NCBI GenBank assembly: GCA_025618425.1
Contig: CM046836.1
Location: 19,011,243 to 19,075,242, forward strand
Length of the DNA: 64,000 nt
Direction: 5' to 3'
Origin: Heliocidaris tuberculata
Lineage: Eukaryota > Echinodermata > Echinoidea > Camarodonta > Echinometridae
In this document: positions 1-11,794 of the stretch, in pieces
How positions within the stretch are numbered: the first letter of the stretch is position 1
How the letters are laid out: every line of letters begins with the position of its first letter
The notes under the pieces: model-generated
What the model saw: the letters and a program-made list of their open reading frames with translations, nothing else
What the model was told of the DNA's origin: nothing
Database searches by the model: none
Made by a program: the position numbers and the translations under genes

Positions 1-245
1 CAATTATAATTATTTCCACGAGAGTTGCCAAAGCTGTTGTATATGTTATTTCCTTACAATTGTTTATAATGATTATTATTCTAATGTATACATGTATCTC
101 AAAGCATTCGCTTGGATCCAGCTGAGGCATGCGGCTTGTCTTTGTTCAAAACTCACCTGCCCCCGACAAAGGAATTGATTAATAAGATTGAAGATTTGTC
201 AATCTGTCGGTCAATTGAATCTGGTGTCGCCGAAATCACTGGCCC
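1..245. other. No gene recognised
   Basis: Ordinary AT-rich sequence upstream of the tRNA. I see no long open frame, repeat or inverted repeat. Confidence 0.5.
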
Positions 246-317
246 GTCTCCGTGGTCTAGTGGTTAAGGCATTGGCGTTCTGAGCCAACGACCCGGGTTC
301 GATTCCCGGCGGAGACA
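246..317 (+). tRNA. tRNA gene, predicted anticodon TCT (Arg?)
   Basis: The sequence folds as a complete cloverleaf of 72 nt. A 7-bp acceptor stem pairs GTCTCCG with CGGAGAC, followed by discriminator A. The D arm has the A-box-like TGGTCTAGTGG. The anticodon stem TTGGC/GCCAA is perfect and closes the 7-nt loop GTTCTGA. The T arm CCGGG/CCCGG carries the B box GGTTCGATTCC. No CCA is encoded, as in eukaryotes. Reading loop positions 34-36 gives TCT, which would be arginine. However, the D arm resembles tRNA-Glu genes, position 32 is an unusual G, and I do not see the A20 typical of Arg tRNAs. A T run directly downstream fits Pol III termination, which favours a gene over a SINE head. The amino-acid identity is the uncertain part. 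Confidence 0.8.
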
Positions 318-318
318 A

Positions 319-324
319 TTTTTT
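319..324 (+). terminator. Pol III terminator of the tRNA
   Basis: Six consecutive T begin two bases after the discriminator base, the standard RNA polymerase III stop signal. Confidence 0.7.
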
Positions 325-456
325 CAACCTTTGCAAAAATTCAAAAAGGGAGGACAGCTCTGGGGAACTTTGATTTAAGCTACGCAACCATTATTCTCTC
401 ATTTTCATTTCTCACAATTATAATAATCACAATTCTCACAATTATAATAATTAATT

Positions 457-458
457 AA

Positions 459-510
<52 letters not shown>
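457..510. repeat. A-run followed by (TA)n
   Basis: About 20 A then about 16 TA units. It lies just beyond the 3' side of the minus-strand LINE remnant and may be its tail. Confidence 0.8.
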
Positions 511-513
<3 letters not shown>

Positions 514-726
514 TAATTATTATAATTTTAGACAGCAAGAAAAGCAAGGAGCTTTATAAAAAGCTGCCACCTTTGGTATATACATAAATAAATACATAAA
601 ATGGGCACATTGGATGGATAAAATGTAGATACATGTATAATATGGTCAGTAATATAGGATTTGAAAGAAAAGTTAATCAACCAGGACAAACCCTACACAG
701 ACAATGTATGATGCCAGACAAAGGGT

Positions 727-2580
727 CTAATATTGTTCGAGTAAATATGACTTATAATTGCGTTTGAGTGAGTTTAAAGATGGACTTAACTTTATATCTG
801 GGTGCAATTCATTCCAGATCTTGGAACCTCTATAAAATACACTTACTAAACCAACATTTGTTCTATTTAGAGATAAATGATAATCTGAAGAACTTCGAGT
901 AAAATAAGAATGGAACTGGTTATTGGATTGAAAATGTTTGGCAATCGCCAATGGAATACGGTCATTATGAAGTAAGAACATAAATATTACAATATTGAAT
1001 TTATTCAAATCAAACACCTTCAACAGACCTAATTCAGCAAAAATAGGAGAGGAGTTGGCAAGATAATGAGCATGATAAATGATTCTTACGGCCCTTTTTT
1101 GAAGTCGAAATAAACGTTGCATAGAGTAATTCGTTGAATTGGCCCAAACAATATTGCAATAGAGTAAATGGGGTGTTATAATGGCATTATAAATCATGCG
1201 CAGTATATTTGGGGGGAAATGCTTCAATTTATACAAAATGCCAGTACATTTGGAAATTTTATTGCACAAGATATCAATGTGTTTATGCCACAGCAACTTC
1301 GAATCGATTACAATTCCAAGAAACTTTACGGAATCAACAAAATCAATCCTATCTTTGTCAATGGATATTATCAAATTACTTGTTTCAATATTTTTGTTTG
1401 TAAAAAGCATGCATTGAGTTTTTTTAATATTCAAGGCCAATTTATTAGTAATTAACCATTCATTAACTTTCTGTATTTTAATGTTGAACTCAGCAACTAA
1501 AAAATTAAGATTGCAATTTGACATAAACATACTAGTATCATCTGCAAATAATATTAGTTCTAATTTACTTGATACATTGCACACATCATTAATATAAATC
1601 AAAAATAACAAAGGACCGAGTATAGAACCCTGAGGCACTCCACATTCCAATCCGCCAAGATCTGAACAGGTATGATTGACTAATACATATTGACTGCGGT
1701 TCGTTAAATAGCTATGAAATAACTGCAAAGAAACACCTCTTATACCATAATTTTGTAATTTATCCAATAATATAAAATGATCTAAAGTATCAAAAGCCTT
1801 ACTCAGGTCTATGAACAAACCAATTAAAAATTCACTTGAGTTAAAAGCATCTCGTACTTTAGAGACCAAGTCAATAGCCGCATGGGATGTGGAGTGTCCA
1901 GGTCGAAAACCATATTGACAATTCGAAATTATTTTATGTTGATTTAGGAAAGTTGATAAGCGATTATATATACATTTTTCAAGTATTTTAGAAAATAATG
2001 GTAAAACAGATATTGGTCGGTAATTATTTACTTCACTTTGGGAGCCGCTTTTAAAGACCGGGACAACTCGTGCAATTTTTAGCTTTGATGGAAATTTTCC
2101 AGTTACAAGAGCACAATTAAAAATGTCAGTCAACGGATAACATATAATATGAATAATATGCTAAACTACTTTAATATCAATTTCATCATAACCAGGGCTT
2201 GAACCTTCATCGAGAGACTTCACTATATCAATGATTTCACCAGGTGTTATTGGATTGAAGAAAATTGTTTTAGAATTTAATTTTAGATATTGCATGTAAC
2301 TCCTGTCTGAACTGTTATTTTGAAATTTGTTTTTCAAGGACATGCCAATATTTCTAAAATATTCATTGAACACTTGAGATATTTCTTGGTTATCATAAGT
2401 TACTCTGTCGCCAATATTAATATTTTCTATTTCTGTTTGTTTCTTCTTCTTACCTAGAGCTGTATTAATAATTTTCCAAGTCTTCCTCAGATTAGACTTA
2501 ACTTTAGAAAACAAATTTTTATAATAAACATTTTTTGTTTGTTTAATTTCATTATTGACCTTGTTAATTTGATGATGTTG
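727..2580 (-). pseudogene. Non-LTR retrotransposon, reverse transcriptase half (CR1/L2/Jockey superfamily)
   Basis: This is the C-terminal part of a LINE polyprotein that copies its RNA at a nicked target. Reading 5' to 3' on the minus strand, a linker is followed by reverse transcriptase: NNYRPISVLPLFSKILEK (finger), QYGFRPGHST, FIDLSKAFDTLDH (motif A with catalytic Asp), GVPQGSILGPLLFLIYIND (motif B) and LFADDTSMF (motif C, FADD). The thumb and C-terminal domain follow, ending in SYLLEQY and a stop at 727. The frame from about 2580 to 727 is continuous except for one in-frame TAG at 2161-2163, just after SPGYDEIDIKVV. The apurinic-type endonuclease is missing, so the copy is 5' truncated near 2580, as is usual for LINEs. 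Clade placement is by motif only. The element is dead but quite young, with only one nonsense codon. Confidence 0.9.
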
Positions 2581-3075
2581 AGTCTACTTTTACCATTCGC
2601 TTTGGTTTGGGTGATATAGAACATAGTGGGATGAATTCAAGCCAAAGATGACGCAGGATACTCAGGAATTTTAAGCTTTCGTCTTTCGACTTCTTCAGAA
2701 ATTTATTCTGAAACAGTTATAAAGAGAAGATACAATCACTCAGAAAGACATGACAAAAACTAACAAAGCACTAAGTGTGTGAGAATAATTCACAAAATAC
2801 AAAGAGAAGACACAATCATTCAAAAATTGATGGACTACTATAACTTTCAGTAGAAATATCATGTAAAAATACTGAAATTTCAAATGAAAATAAAGCAGAC
2901 ATACCTGTCGTAGACAAAACTGATGTCAAGGTCTTGTTGAATTCCTTGAATAATGTTAATATTAATAGTTTTGAGTTGCTTAGACACCCACTGGTGTTAA
3001 AAATCGTACTGCGCATTGCCAATGCGCATGTGTTGCCATGGGTAATATCATGAATATTCATTAAGTATTTGAAGT
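2581..3075 (-). other. Unclassified sequence with a short internal duplication
   Basis: No convincing protein. A block reading AAAGAGAAGAYACAATCA occurs twice about 93 bp apart (near 2718 and 2803), so part is a tandem duplication. The junction near 2580 is where LINE coding similarity stops. Confidence 0.4.

Positions 3076-3078
<3 letters not shown>

Positions 3079-3126
<48 letters not shown>
3079..3126. repeat. (TA)n microsatellite
   Basis: Nearly uninterrupted TA dinucleotides with a short ATTT break. Confidence 0.85.
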
Positions 3127-3229
3127 ATAAATTATTTTTTATTTACATTTTCAAAACGTATTATCAATTGTAAATGCTGTTAAACATCTTTTGTGTTTTT
3201 GTGCCATTAACTGATACTTCCTTACATGT

Positions 3230-3720
3230 CTTATTGCAATATAATATGGGCAGACTCAAAGTTTCATACTAATAAGATGCTTCTGTTGGAAAAGAAAGCA
3301 GCTCATGTGTGCACGAATTCTGCATATCGTGAACATTCGCGAAGTTGAAAACACTTAAAATAACTGATCTCAACTTTTTACAACAAAGCGTTGTTTATGT
3401 TCCGTTTGTATAATGGTATACCACCTTCCTACTTTCCACCATTATTCCGTTTAAATAAAGATATCCATACTTACCCTACAAGGCAATCAAATGAATATCA
3501 CTTATGTAAACCTAGAACCGCAATGGCTAGGTCGAGACTTATGGAACTCACATTCGTAATTCAAAATTCTTATATTCTTTCAAGAAATCTGTGAAATCAA
3601 TGTTGCTAAGCAAATACTGACTACTGTATACTTTGCATAAATCGTTACATTGTGTTAAATAATTTACTTACTTCTGTACCTGTACATTCTAGTTATTTTA
3701 GTATCGTAAATTAATCAAAC
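3230..3720 (+). pseudogene. LINE C-terminal fragment, decayed
   Basis: Frame-shifted plus-strand sequence resembles the end of the LINE at 727-2580. One frame reads a YCNIIWA-like block near 3236. Another at 3391-3594 reads MFMFRLYNGIPPSYFPPLF, then YPTRQSNEYHL, matching the MFLLHNDRIP and SYFTRSSSDYHLSL region of that element. Several frameshifts separate the blocks. Orientation is opposite to the neighbouring LINE, so it is an independent, older insertion rather than part of the same copy. No catalytic motif remains. Confidence 0.65.
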
Positions 3721-4047
3721 CAGTGATCTGCCATAGCCAATATACTGCCCTTATTTGAATCAATAAGCCCTGCAGCTGCTAAATACAATATAAATTGTAT
3801 CAAATATAATCAGTGGTGTATATACGTTCTTAAACATTTTCATTGATAGCTGTAAATCCCCAACTGAACTCACCCCTTCTTAATCCTATTATCCCCTCCC
3901 CCTCTTTCCTTCCTGCAAGTCAACCCCCTTTTACTACACATGGTTATGAACTAAATAATTTGGGGCTTCAAGCAAATTAAGCTATGCTTTAATAGGCTGT
4001 AGCCCTTCTGTATCATCACTTTTAATACACGATTGTACTCAAGCTAT

Positions 4048-4123
4048 GTTAATAATAATAATAATAATAATGATGATAATACTACTACTACTACTACTAC
4101 TACTACTAATAATAATAATAATA
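4048..4123. repeat. (TAA)n/(TAC)n microsatellite
   Basis: Runs of AAT, GAT and ACT trinucleotides. Confidence 0.9.
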
Positions 4124-4127
4124 GGTT

Positions 4128-4380
4128 CTTGTATAACGCACATGTCTGTCAGACTTGACACTCCTGGTGCTCCACAATTATTACCCTGGCTTTAGCATGG
4201 CTGCACTTACGGCGCTCTAGCATTTCAAGGAATTAATTCCTGCCAGCTAGGTACCCATTTACCTCACCTGGGTCGAGTGTGGCAAATGTAGATTAATGTC
4301 TTGCCAAAAGACACTAGTGCTGGGCTAGGGATTTGAACCCCGTACCTAGTGGTTCACAGTCCGGGGACGTATTTAGGGAA
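4128..4380 (-). mobile_element. tRNA-derived SINE remnant
   Basis: On the minus strand the head contains GGGGTTCAAATCCC, a Pol III B box. It is followed by a body reading AGTGTCTTTTGGCAAGAC and a block complementary to CCATTTACCTCACCTGGG. This arrangement (B box, then a 'cttgcc.aa..acac' segment) is a widespread invertebrate SINE pattern. It lies next to the trinucleotide repeat, which may be its tail. The A box is degraded. The family name is not assigned. Confidence 0.55.
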
Positions 4381-4932
4381 TGAGAAGATAAAATAATATC
4401 TACAATAGCATGAGATAGCATACCCTCTATTACTATTATTTTTCATTTCAAGTTTGCTATGCAGATCCAAGACGTCGCCTTCACCTACTTCAAGTTTTGT
4501 CTAGTTATGTCAATACGAATATGAAGGCAAATATAGTGCATGCGCAAACGCAACATTGATACCGTTTATTTTGCATTCATTTTTTTTTTTTTTTGATATG
4601 TCATTCCTACATGGCATTTCTTGACGTATGGCATTTCTTGACGTATTCCCACGTCAGCAAAAATTAATGATGCCTTGTGTGCGACGGACATTTATGTAAT
4701 ATCGTCACTTAAATGGGGTGTAAACTGACGAGACTATGTTTCTTTCCCGTGGCCTGACTCGGGGCCAATCGGGTTTATCCGCAACTCTTCGGACGGGCCA
4801 TGCTATATTCCCTCACCTACGTATGTGCAACATACGCGAGACCCAAGAGTAGGGGTATAACTTCGGTCTGTTTCGCAAGTTTACGCTGACCATGTAGAGA
4901 TTAAGTCGCTGACTACCGTTAACTGAGGTCCA

Positions 4933-4970
4933 TCACAGAACTCCTAAAGACGTCTTTAGGAGTTCTGTGA
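4933..4970. repeat. Perfect 38-bp palindrome
   Basis: Two 19-bp arms meet at GACGTC with no spacer. The palindrome is bracketed by direct copies of GAGGTCCAT that overlap its ends. Confidence 0.9.
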
Positions 4971-5640
4971 GGTCCATTAGTTTACGTGCAGTTGTCAAAA
5001 AAAAAAAAAAAAAAGACGTGTATGGCGTTAACCAGTATTTGCAGTGCAACACGCCCTTTAAATATGCTAGATAAAAAGGGGATACATGTATTTCAGAATG
5101 ACCACCTCGCTGCCCAAATATGAGGTGTCGGTTGACCAAGTTCTGGTAGTTTTAAATTCCTGGGGATGGAGGTAGTTGCTGCGATCCCTAGCCGCCCCCC
5201 CCCCCCTCCCCCAGCTCTTTTGGCACCACGTTTTGTTTTCTTTTTTTTTTCTAATAAATTTTTTTAAAAGCTCCAAATGAGAGAGGTAACTTTCCCCAGA
5301 TTTCTGAATTGTGAAACACCCATTCCCCACATTTTATTCTTAATTCCATGTTCATGATGTTCTATAATCTATTGAGCATGCATGGTTTTTGGTTTGTTTA
5401 TACACGTAAGGTGATACTACTACTACTATTACTACTATTACTACTACTACTATTCATTTTTTCATTCATTCATTTTTCATTCATTCATTAACTTATTCAT
5501 TCCATTTATTTCATCCATTCATAAAAAGAAAATTACATTTACAAAATTATAGAACAACGACAGTATAATAGTACATGAATGAGGAGACAGCTTAGGAAGG
5601 CAAAAGAGCCTTATTGGCGCTGCAGTGGGTAATGGATATG
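4971..5640. other. No gene recognised; simple repeats
   Basis: Holds poly-A, poly-C and poly-T runs, (TAC)n at about 5416-5452 and an ATTC-rich tract at 5456-5520. Short open frames here are produced by the simple repeats. Confidence 0.6.
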
Positions 5641-6175
5641 GCCGTTGGTCCCGAAGAATTTCAACTCAACTAAAGAGCCCCTTCCACCATGCAAAAACAG
5701 TCTTGGTTTTCTCCTCGAACGAAAAAGTAGCCATTTTGCTGTACCCGAAATGCCCTGTATGACCTATTCTTCTCTTTTAGGACAGTAGCAGGTATCAACC
5801 TTTTTCAAATACGATTAGCTTATGTTCAAAATACAAAATTCTCTCCATCCCACACCCACCCCCCCCCCCCTTAAAGAATCCTGGATCCGCCATTATATTC
5901 AAATTCATTTATGAAGAAACATTAGAAAGAGCCAGATAGAGAGAGAGAGAGAGAACAAGCAATTGTCAATTTTGCATTATCTTAATTTCACTTTATCATA
6001 AATATATTTTAGCAGGCCTAAAATGAGTTTGCGTTGCAAATAATTTATGTAATAAAGCATATTATTTCGCTGCCAGAGCTCATCACACATATTTGATTTC
6101 GATTATAATACTAATGGAACAAGGCCTATCTTTGGATTGCCGGCGACATCGGAAGTGGGGGGGGGGGGGGTGGCC
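5640..6175 (+). repeat. Interspersed repeat family fragment (shared with 42 kb and 47 kb)
   Basis: Blocks such as AAGAATTTCAACTCAACTAA, GCCCTGTATG and AAGAATCCTGGATC recur in the same order at 42060-42500 and 46930-47400. The fragment includes a poly-C run and a GA repeat. No coding capacity. Confidence 0.7.
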
Positions 6176-6850
6176 TTGACACAGCTTTATCCTTGTATGT
6201 AGTATGTTGGGGTGCAAAGTTCGCGCACATTTTAAAAATTGTTAGGAATGTGATATTCGATCCAATATTTCTCTGCAATAATTTCTTCAGATCGATTTAT
6301 ACCAAATGGAAAGCAATATTTTGGACTGCAAATGGGTCCAACAAGAAAATTAATCGATAAAGAATTTTGGAGATATTCGATGTCCGATCGCATCGACCTG
6401 CAACGGAGAACAGGTCATAAAATCAATGAGTCCAAACTTCGCGCACGTGAGTTTATGGCTAATTTATCCATCAAAGGTAAAGATAATTGCACATTTTCAA
6501 GGCAAAATATCATACAATCATTGGGTATCACTTTTTACTTACACGTATAAACAATAGAGCACGTGCCGAGGTGTGGCTTAAAATAAGCGGAGGCTATACC
6601 TTCCCAAATATTTAGGTCAAGCTAATTAACGATTCAGGAGCCCAGGAAGCACCTTTTGCAAATGTAATACCATGAATCCCTAATGCTACTGACTAGCGGA
6701 AAAAACATCTACTGTCTACCTGTATGTCATAAATACCAATTACCAATGTCTACATACTCAGATACCCACCTTTCCTATTCATAACACTGTCTCAACTTCT
6801 ATGAAATCACTTCTAAGTTACTAAAATAACCCCCAGACATCTAACTGCTA
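6176..6850. other. No gene recognised
   Basis: A 72-codon open frame at 6332-6550 has no recognisable motif and no splice context. I do not call it a gene. Confidence 0.5.
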
Positions 6851-6854
6851 TAAC

Positions 6855-7975
6855 GCCCCCCCCCCCCCCCATATTATCCAAAAAATTGCGTCCCATTACA
6901 AAACGCAGAAACGTTATTAGATACAGTCGATAAATAGATATATAGATAGATAGACAGACAGATAGATAGATATATAGAGTATAGATAGATTTATAAATAG
7001 AGGGAGGAGGGAGAGAAATAGAGAGAGAGAAAGAAAGAGAGAGAGAGGGGAAAAGAGAGAAAGAAAGAGAGAGAGGGGGAGAGGGAAGAAGAAGAAGAAG
7101 AAGAAGAAGAAGAAGAAAAAGAAAAAGAAAAAGAATAGAGAGAGCGATAATCATACCATTGCCGGAAAAGGTAATGCTGGTCGGCGGGGGTGGGGAGGGG
7201 GGGGGGGGTTGTAAGCGAACGAGTGCAGTTGGCAATTTCCAATCATCTTAATTACATTTTATTATAGATTCCTATATTTCAGCAGGCCTAAAATGACATT
7301 TTGTCAAAAGTATGTTAAAAAGCATTGTTTCTATTCCGTTTCGCTTTTTATTGCACATTGATTCGAATTACCTATGATGTTTTTCTATACATGGGAGTAT
7401 AATTATTATTTACAAGCTATGCTTTTTATTTACGCTCCCCACATTTTACATTTTCTTCTTTTTGTACCAGTCCTTCCTATATCTCTCGAAAATTTTTACC
7501 TATTTACCGTACAATGTACTTAATTTGAGTTCTTTACCCGTACGTTTTGAAATTGACACTTACGCTTGTAAAATGTGAATTGTCTTTGATGTAAAAATGG
7601 AACAAATAAACTTCGAACTCAAACTTCAAACTTCAAACTTCAAACTTCAAAACTTCAAAGTCCAATTATTTCGCTGCCAAATCTCATATCATCGGTCATT
7701 AAAAATTTAACATTGATTTTCGTCACACAATCATATATGATTTAGATTATCTTAATGGAATGTATCCTCTGGTTGAAGGATGTTCAAATTACCTTGGATG
7801 AGGAGTAAATTTTCTAAAATTTTCTAAAATTAATTGTGTGGTAAATAACCGATCATATCTAAATGTATATGAATTGAATCTAAGGTCGACTCACTTCTTG
7901 GGCACCATTTAGGTCCCAATTAGCATAATTGGCCCTACTTGTTTTGATTAGTTCTAATATACATTGAGTGGCTTA
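6855..7975 (+). repeat. Diverged copy of the repeat family seen at 39.3, 43.6 and 48.5 kb
   Basis: The order of blocks is the same in all copies: a GATA/GACA-rich stretch, a GA repeat, AAGGTAATGCTGGTC, AGTTGGCA, TTTAAAAAGCATTG-like sequence, ATTATTTCGCTGCCAAA, TTAAAAATTTAACATYGATT and TTGAAGGATGTT. This copy also retains the right end (CATATCTAAATGTATATGAA, GGCCC) that only copy C shares, at 49670-49760. A LINE tail has been inserted inside it at about 7328-7660. Confidence 0.7.
7328..7662 (+). mobile_element. LINE or SINE 3' end with a 7-bp repeat tail
   Basis: The sequence ends with TGGAACAAATAAACTTCGAA and then five copies of a CAAACTT-type heptamer, a typical tail of some CR1/L2-like elements. 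Paralogous copies at 39.65, 43.97 and 48.88 kb read straight from AAAAAGCATTG into the ATTATTTCGCTG block without it, so they show the empty site. No coding sequence remains. Confidence 0.6.
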
Positions 7976-8630
7976 TCCAAACATTGATAAACACAGTGGC
8001 ATAGCTACTGAATGAACGTGCCTCTAAATGACTGAAGAAAACATGAAGAGAGAAAAGGAGAAAACAGGAGAGACTGGAAAGTGAACAAAAAAAAAAAAAA
8101 GCTAACGGGACTCTCTTCCCATCCCTCCCCCTCATCGTTGGCCTTGTTTATTAGCATTTCATACATCAAGTAGACCGGTGCCCCTATGAAAGCAGTGACC
8201 CCTCAAACATTGGATCCTCGCTACGCCTCTGGATACACATTATAGGCGGGGAATCCTCCCCAGACCTTTGGGCAGGGGGCGGCGTTGTAATGTATCTAGG
8301 TAACCCATTGCAAGTAACTGATTTATTTCCTGGACCTTCAAACGACGAGGGTGTTTACGCCAGCTTCACACTATGCAGAATACGCCACTGATACATAGAT
8401 TGTTTTTATCACATCTTTTTTTTTTTTTTTTTTTTTTTCGAATTAATTTCCCATAAGATATTCCTAGAAAATTTACCCCCCCCCCTCCCCCTCTTTTTTG
8501 GAAGGGGGTCATCAGTTATAACAAAAATTAACTTGTCCGAATATAAACCAAACTGGCTGACAGCTATAGGAACTTAATGGGGGGGGGGGGTCTCCTCTCT
8601 CTCTCTCTCTCCCCCCCCCCCTCTCTCTCT

Positions 8631-8668
<38 letters not shown>

Positions 8669-8849
8669 CTTCTTTGTCTTGACCCTTTTCTCCTGTTTCT
8701 CTTCTTTCCTTACTTTCTCCCTCCATTTTCTTTTCTTTCTTTTTTCTTATTACTTTTTTTTTTTTTTGCGGAGAACACGAATAGTGGATATATCACCCCG
8801 GCATTATGGATTTTTTTTCTGTGGACATTTTTTAAGCTGTTCTGATAGC
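7976..8849. repeat. Low-complexity region, poly-C/poly-T and (CT)n
   Basis: Includes long T runs (8417-8439), C runs and (CT)n at about 8594-8664. Open frames here are low-complexity artefacts. Confidence 0.75.
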
Positions 8850-8853
8850 TTAA

Positions 8854-9315
8854 AGGTATCGTACAGTAGTGGGAAAGGTGGCGCTTTGGATATTTAACTA
8901 CTTTGTCAGCTGGAATGGAAATTACTACATATACTGTTGTGAAATGATTAATTTCGAACGTAGGTGACGTTTGTTTGAAGAAAAATGGTTTAGAAATGGC
9001 TAAAATATCCCAAAAATAAACATCGAATTACAAGCGCGGTACAGCGTTGACAGTTCACACACGTGTAAACAGTGTGTGCGATCCGCTGTGCGCCGTTGAG
9101 CCGGGAGCGTCGGGGTAGGTGGTCCTTAGCGAGGGTATAAGGTAACCGTTGATATTCGATCATTTGAATTATTTTACTGAAAATCACCGGAAATCATGAA
9201 TAGAATACCGGATTATCTCACTCATGTATCTTTTTATGCAAGCCGAACAATATGAGACTGTTTTTGAGCAGTTTCATGCCAACTTTCATTTTGCTACCAC
9301 TACTGTTTAATACCT
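8854..9315. mobile_element. TTAA-type MITE (piggyBac-like), 462 bp
   Basis: TTAA occurs directly outside both ends (8850-8853 and 9316-9319). The ends are inverted: left AGGTATCGTACAGTAGTGG, right complement AGGTATTAAACAGTAGTGG. TTAA target duplication plus short inverted ends is the hallmark of piggyBac-type transposition. There is no transposase, so it would be non-autonomous. Confidence 0.75.
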
Positions 9316-9319
9316 TTAA

Positions 9320-11790
9320 GTTAATGCAGGCAGAATGCCGTGGCGCATCCTAAGGACCGCGGCCTATATACTACGGCTTCTCTGAAAAAAGAAGAAAAAG
9401 TTAACAAGAAAGAGAAACCTGGGAGATGTTTGTACACACCATCCCCCTCCTGAAAAGTTGGGGGTATGTATACCCCCATCCCCCCGCTATCTACACCCCT
9501 GGTACATACCCTATAAGGACTTGAATATCTAACTTTGAATCGACTTAAACTAAGACTCCTTTACTATTTATCCAGTGGCTAAAATAAAGACTTACATCTC
9601 AATACAGTCTCCTTTCATCTTCACTTTCTTTCGTACTATACATCTCTTGGAAGAAAGTAATGTCTGCTCGTTTATCTTCAATCCAAGTAAAAAATTCTCT
9701 CCCCTTTTAACTTGTTAATTATTCCTTTAACGTTTAAAGAGAGAAAGTTACATGCAAAAGATAATTTTTAAAGTTGATCCATGAAAATCGAAAACTACAG
9801 GCATCAAAAAATAAGGAGATGCAACCTCCTTAAGTAATTCCTGATACCTTTATGATTGCACAGTACATTAAAAAAGCTTCAAAACCCCACAGAAAGGCAA
9901 ATAAAGTGAAAGGCTACCCTAACTGGAAAAGGACAGTTATGTACATCCTGAACACATCCCAGCAACATGGTAGACGAACGCTGCGCCCATCCCTTGTGAG
10001 CTACACAGAGCAACATCACTAAAGGTATTAGTTATCAACCATTATTTTCCACAGAAAGATGCTGTAAAATTAATATTTTCACTGGGAAAACCCCAGTAAT
10101 GTACATATAAATGCACACCTGAACTTCTGTATAAATGATATGTAGAGAGAATATGATAACTACAATTGCCGAATTAAGTACATAAAAAAGGAATCATATA
10201 TATTTATGAAAAAACAGAACTCCAACTACTAAACTGTTAAAGCTTATCTCAAAGAAACTGAACTATCCTTGGTAACCTATAGCAAAGAGGAAGAAGGGGA
10301 AAGGAAAAAACAAACTATTTTGCTCTTATCAATAATCACACCCTCATAAATATTTTCCAACTGCTAAAGCTAAAGATCACCAGGCCCTGATTGTACGTCA
10401 TCCCTCATTCATACGACAAACGTTCAGTCACTCATGGTTCTATGCGCAACTTTAAAAAAAATAGAATTGATAGATAAACAAAAAACAATCAAGTAAAAAA
10501 AACACATGCCATTCACCTTCTCCTGATAAAGTGTGTTGAATATATAGGAATGGACAAGGAGACAAGATGGAGAAGGAGACAAAGGTATATACCGTACTAC
10601 AACAAAATTAAAGTCAATAAGCTTAATCGGTTAATGACTTCATATAGCAAAATTCTTTCATTTACGGTTGCTTCCCCCCCCCCCCCCCCTCCCCCGACTA
10701 AATGTCTCATGAAATCTACAGAGTATACGGAAACGCATCAACCCGAGCCAGGAGTCATGTCAATGCACAACTAAAATACGTTTAAAGTTCCAGCCCCTTC
10801 AAAATGACGAATGAACGGAATTATAAATAACCGCAGACATGGAGGCATTATCTATATATTTTTGTTGATCTCCTCAAAAAGTACTTGCCTTGTGTATGTG
10901 TGACCATACTGACATTCTTGTCGGGGCCTTTTCAAAGTTCTTATCTGACTTTCAATCGAAACAAATAACTCACTCAATTGAAGAAGACGAAACCTAAATA
11001 AAAGTCTAACCGAGACTGACAACATTCCTTCGATAAATCTTGCCTTCTACATTGAAAGCACGTGTCCTATGCGGGGGGGGGGGGGGGGGGGGGATGTCTC
11101 ATTGAGGCCTGTACGGCATCTGCGTCCATAAAAAAGGGGTAAAAATTGCTGGGTTTTTTTTCATCACCAGACGGGTAACCCGCGGATTTCGTTTAGGGCA
11201 TCAAAAACAGGAATATTCTGACAAAAGGGTATCAAATTCACTAGTGATATGAAAAGATCCTGGAAAAAGGTAGGAAATTTGACAGTACCATTCGGGCGGC
11301 CGGTCAGGAGCAGCGAATCTGAAAACATACGATAAAAAGTATCCAACGAGGTTCTTTTTTATTCTTTCAATTAAAACAAAATTCTGTAATGTGTTCCAAA
11401 TTAATTATTTGTCTTTAACTCTTCCTTTTGGCCAAAAAAGTGCCACTGAAATAACCAATCCTCGAATAGGATGTACAATACTATGCAAGATCTAAAAAAA
11501 ATCCCTGTTAAGGATCTATAAATCAGAGATTTTTCACGGGTTTCCCTGAATAGGGTATCAAAAACGTTTCGACTTATCCTCGTTTAGGGTGCTTTTCAGA
11601 AAGTCATGGACGCGGATGCCGTAAAGGCCTTAATAAGACATAACCCCCGGCATTTGCCCGGGGTCCTAGGTCTGTTCAATAATCTTTAAAACAAAAAAAA
11701 AGACATCGGTATTGGTTAGCTGGTTAGTGATGTTGCCGTCGCATGGTATACCAGTTTTCAGGCTCTTTGTTCGTATAAGGAAAGAGTGAC
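9320..11790. other. No gene recognised
   Basis: Holds scattered poly-C/poly-G runs (for example 10674-10695 and 11072-11092). I find no motif, splice pattern or repeat boundary that supports a gene. Confidence 0.5.
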
Positions 11791-11794
11791 ATTA

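Noticed and set aside
2675..2698. Hammerhead ribozyme-like core (CTGAAGA, GTC-GAAA-GAC, GAAA on the minus strand)
   Set aside because: Core motifs are present, but I could not find convincing stems I and III or a proper cleavage triplet. A covariance-model search would decide.
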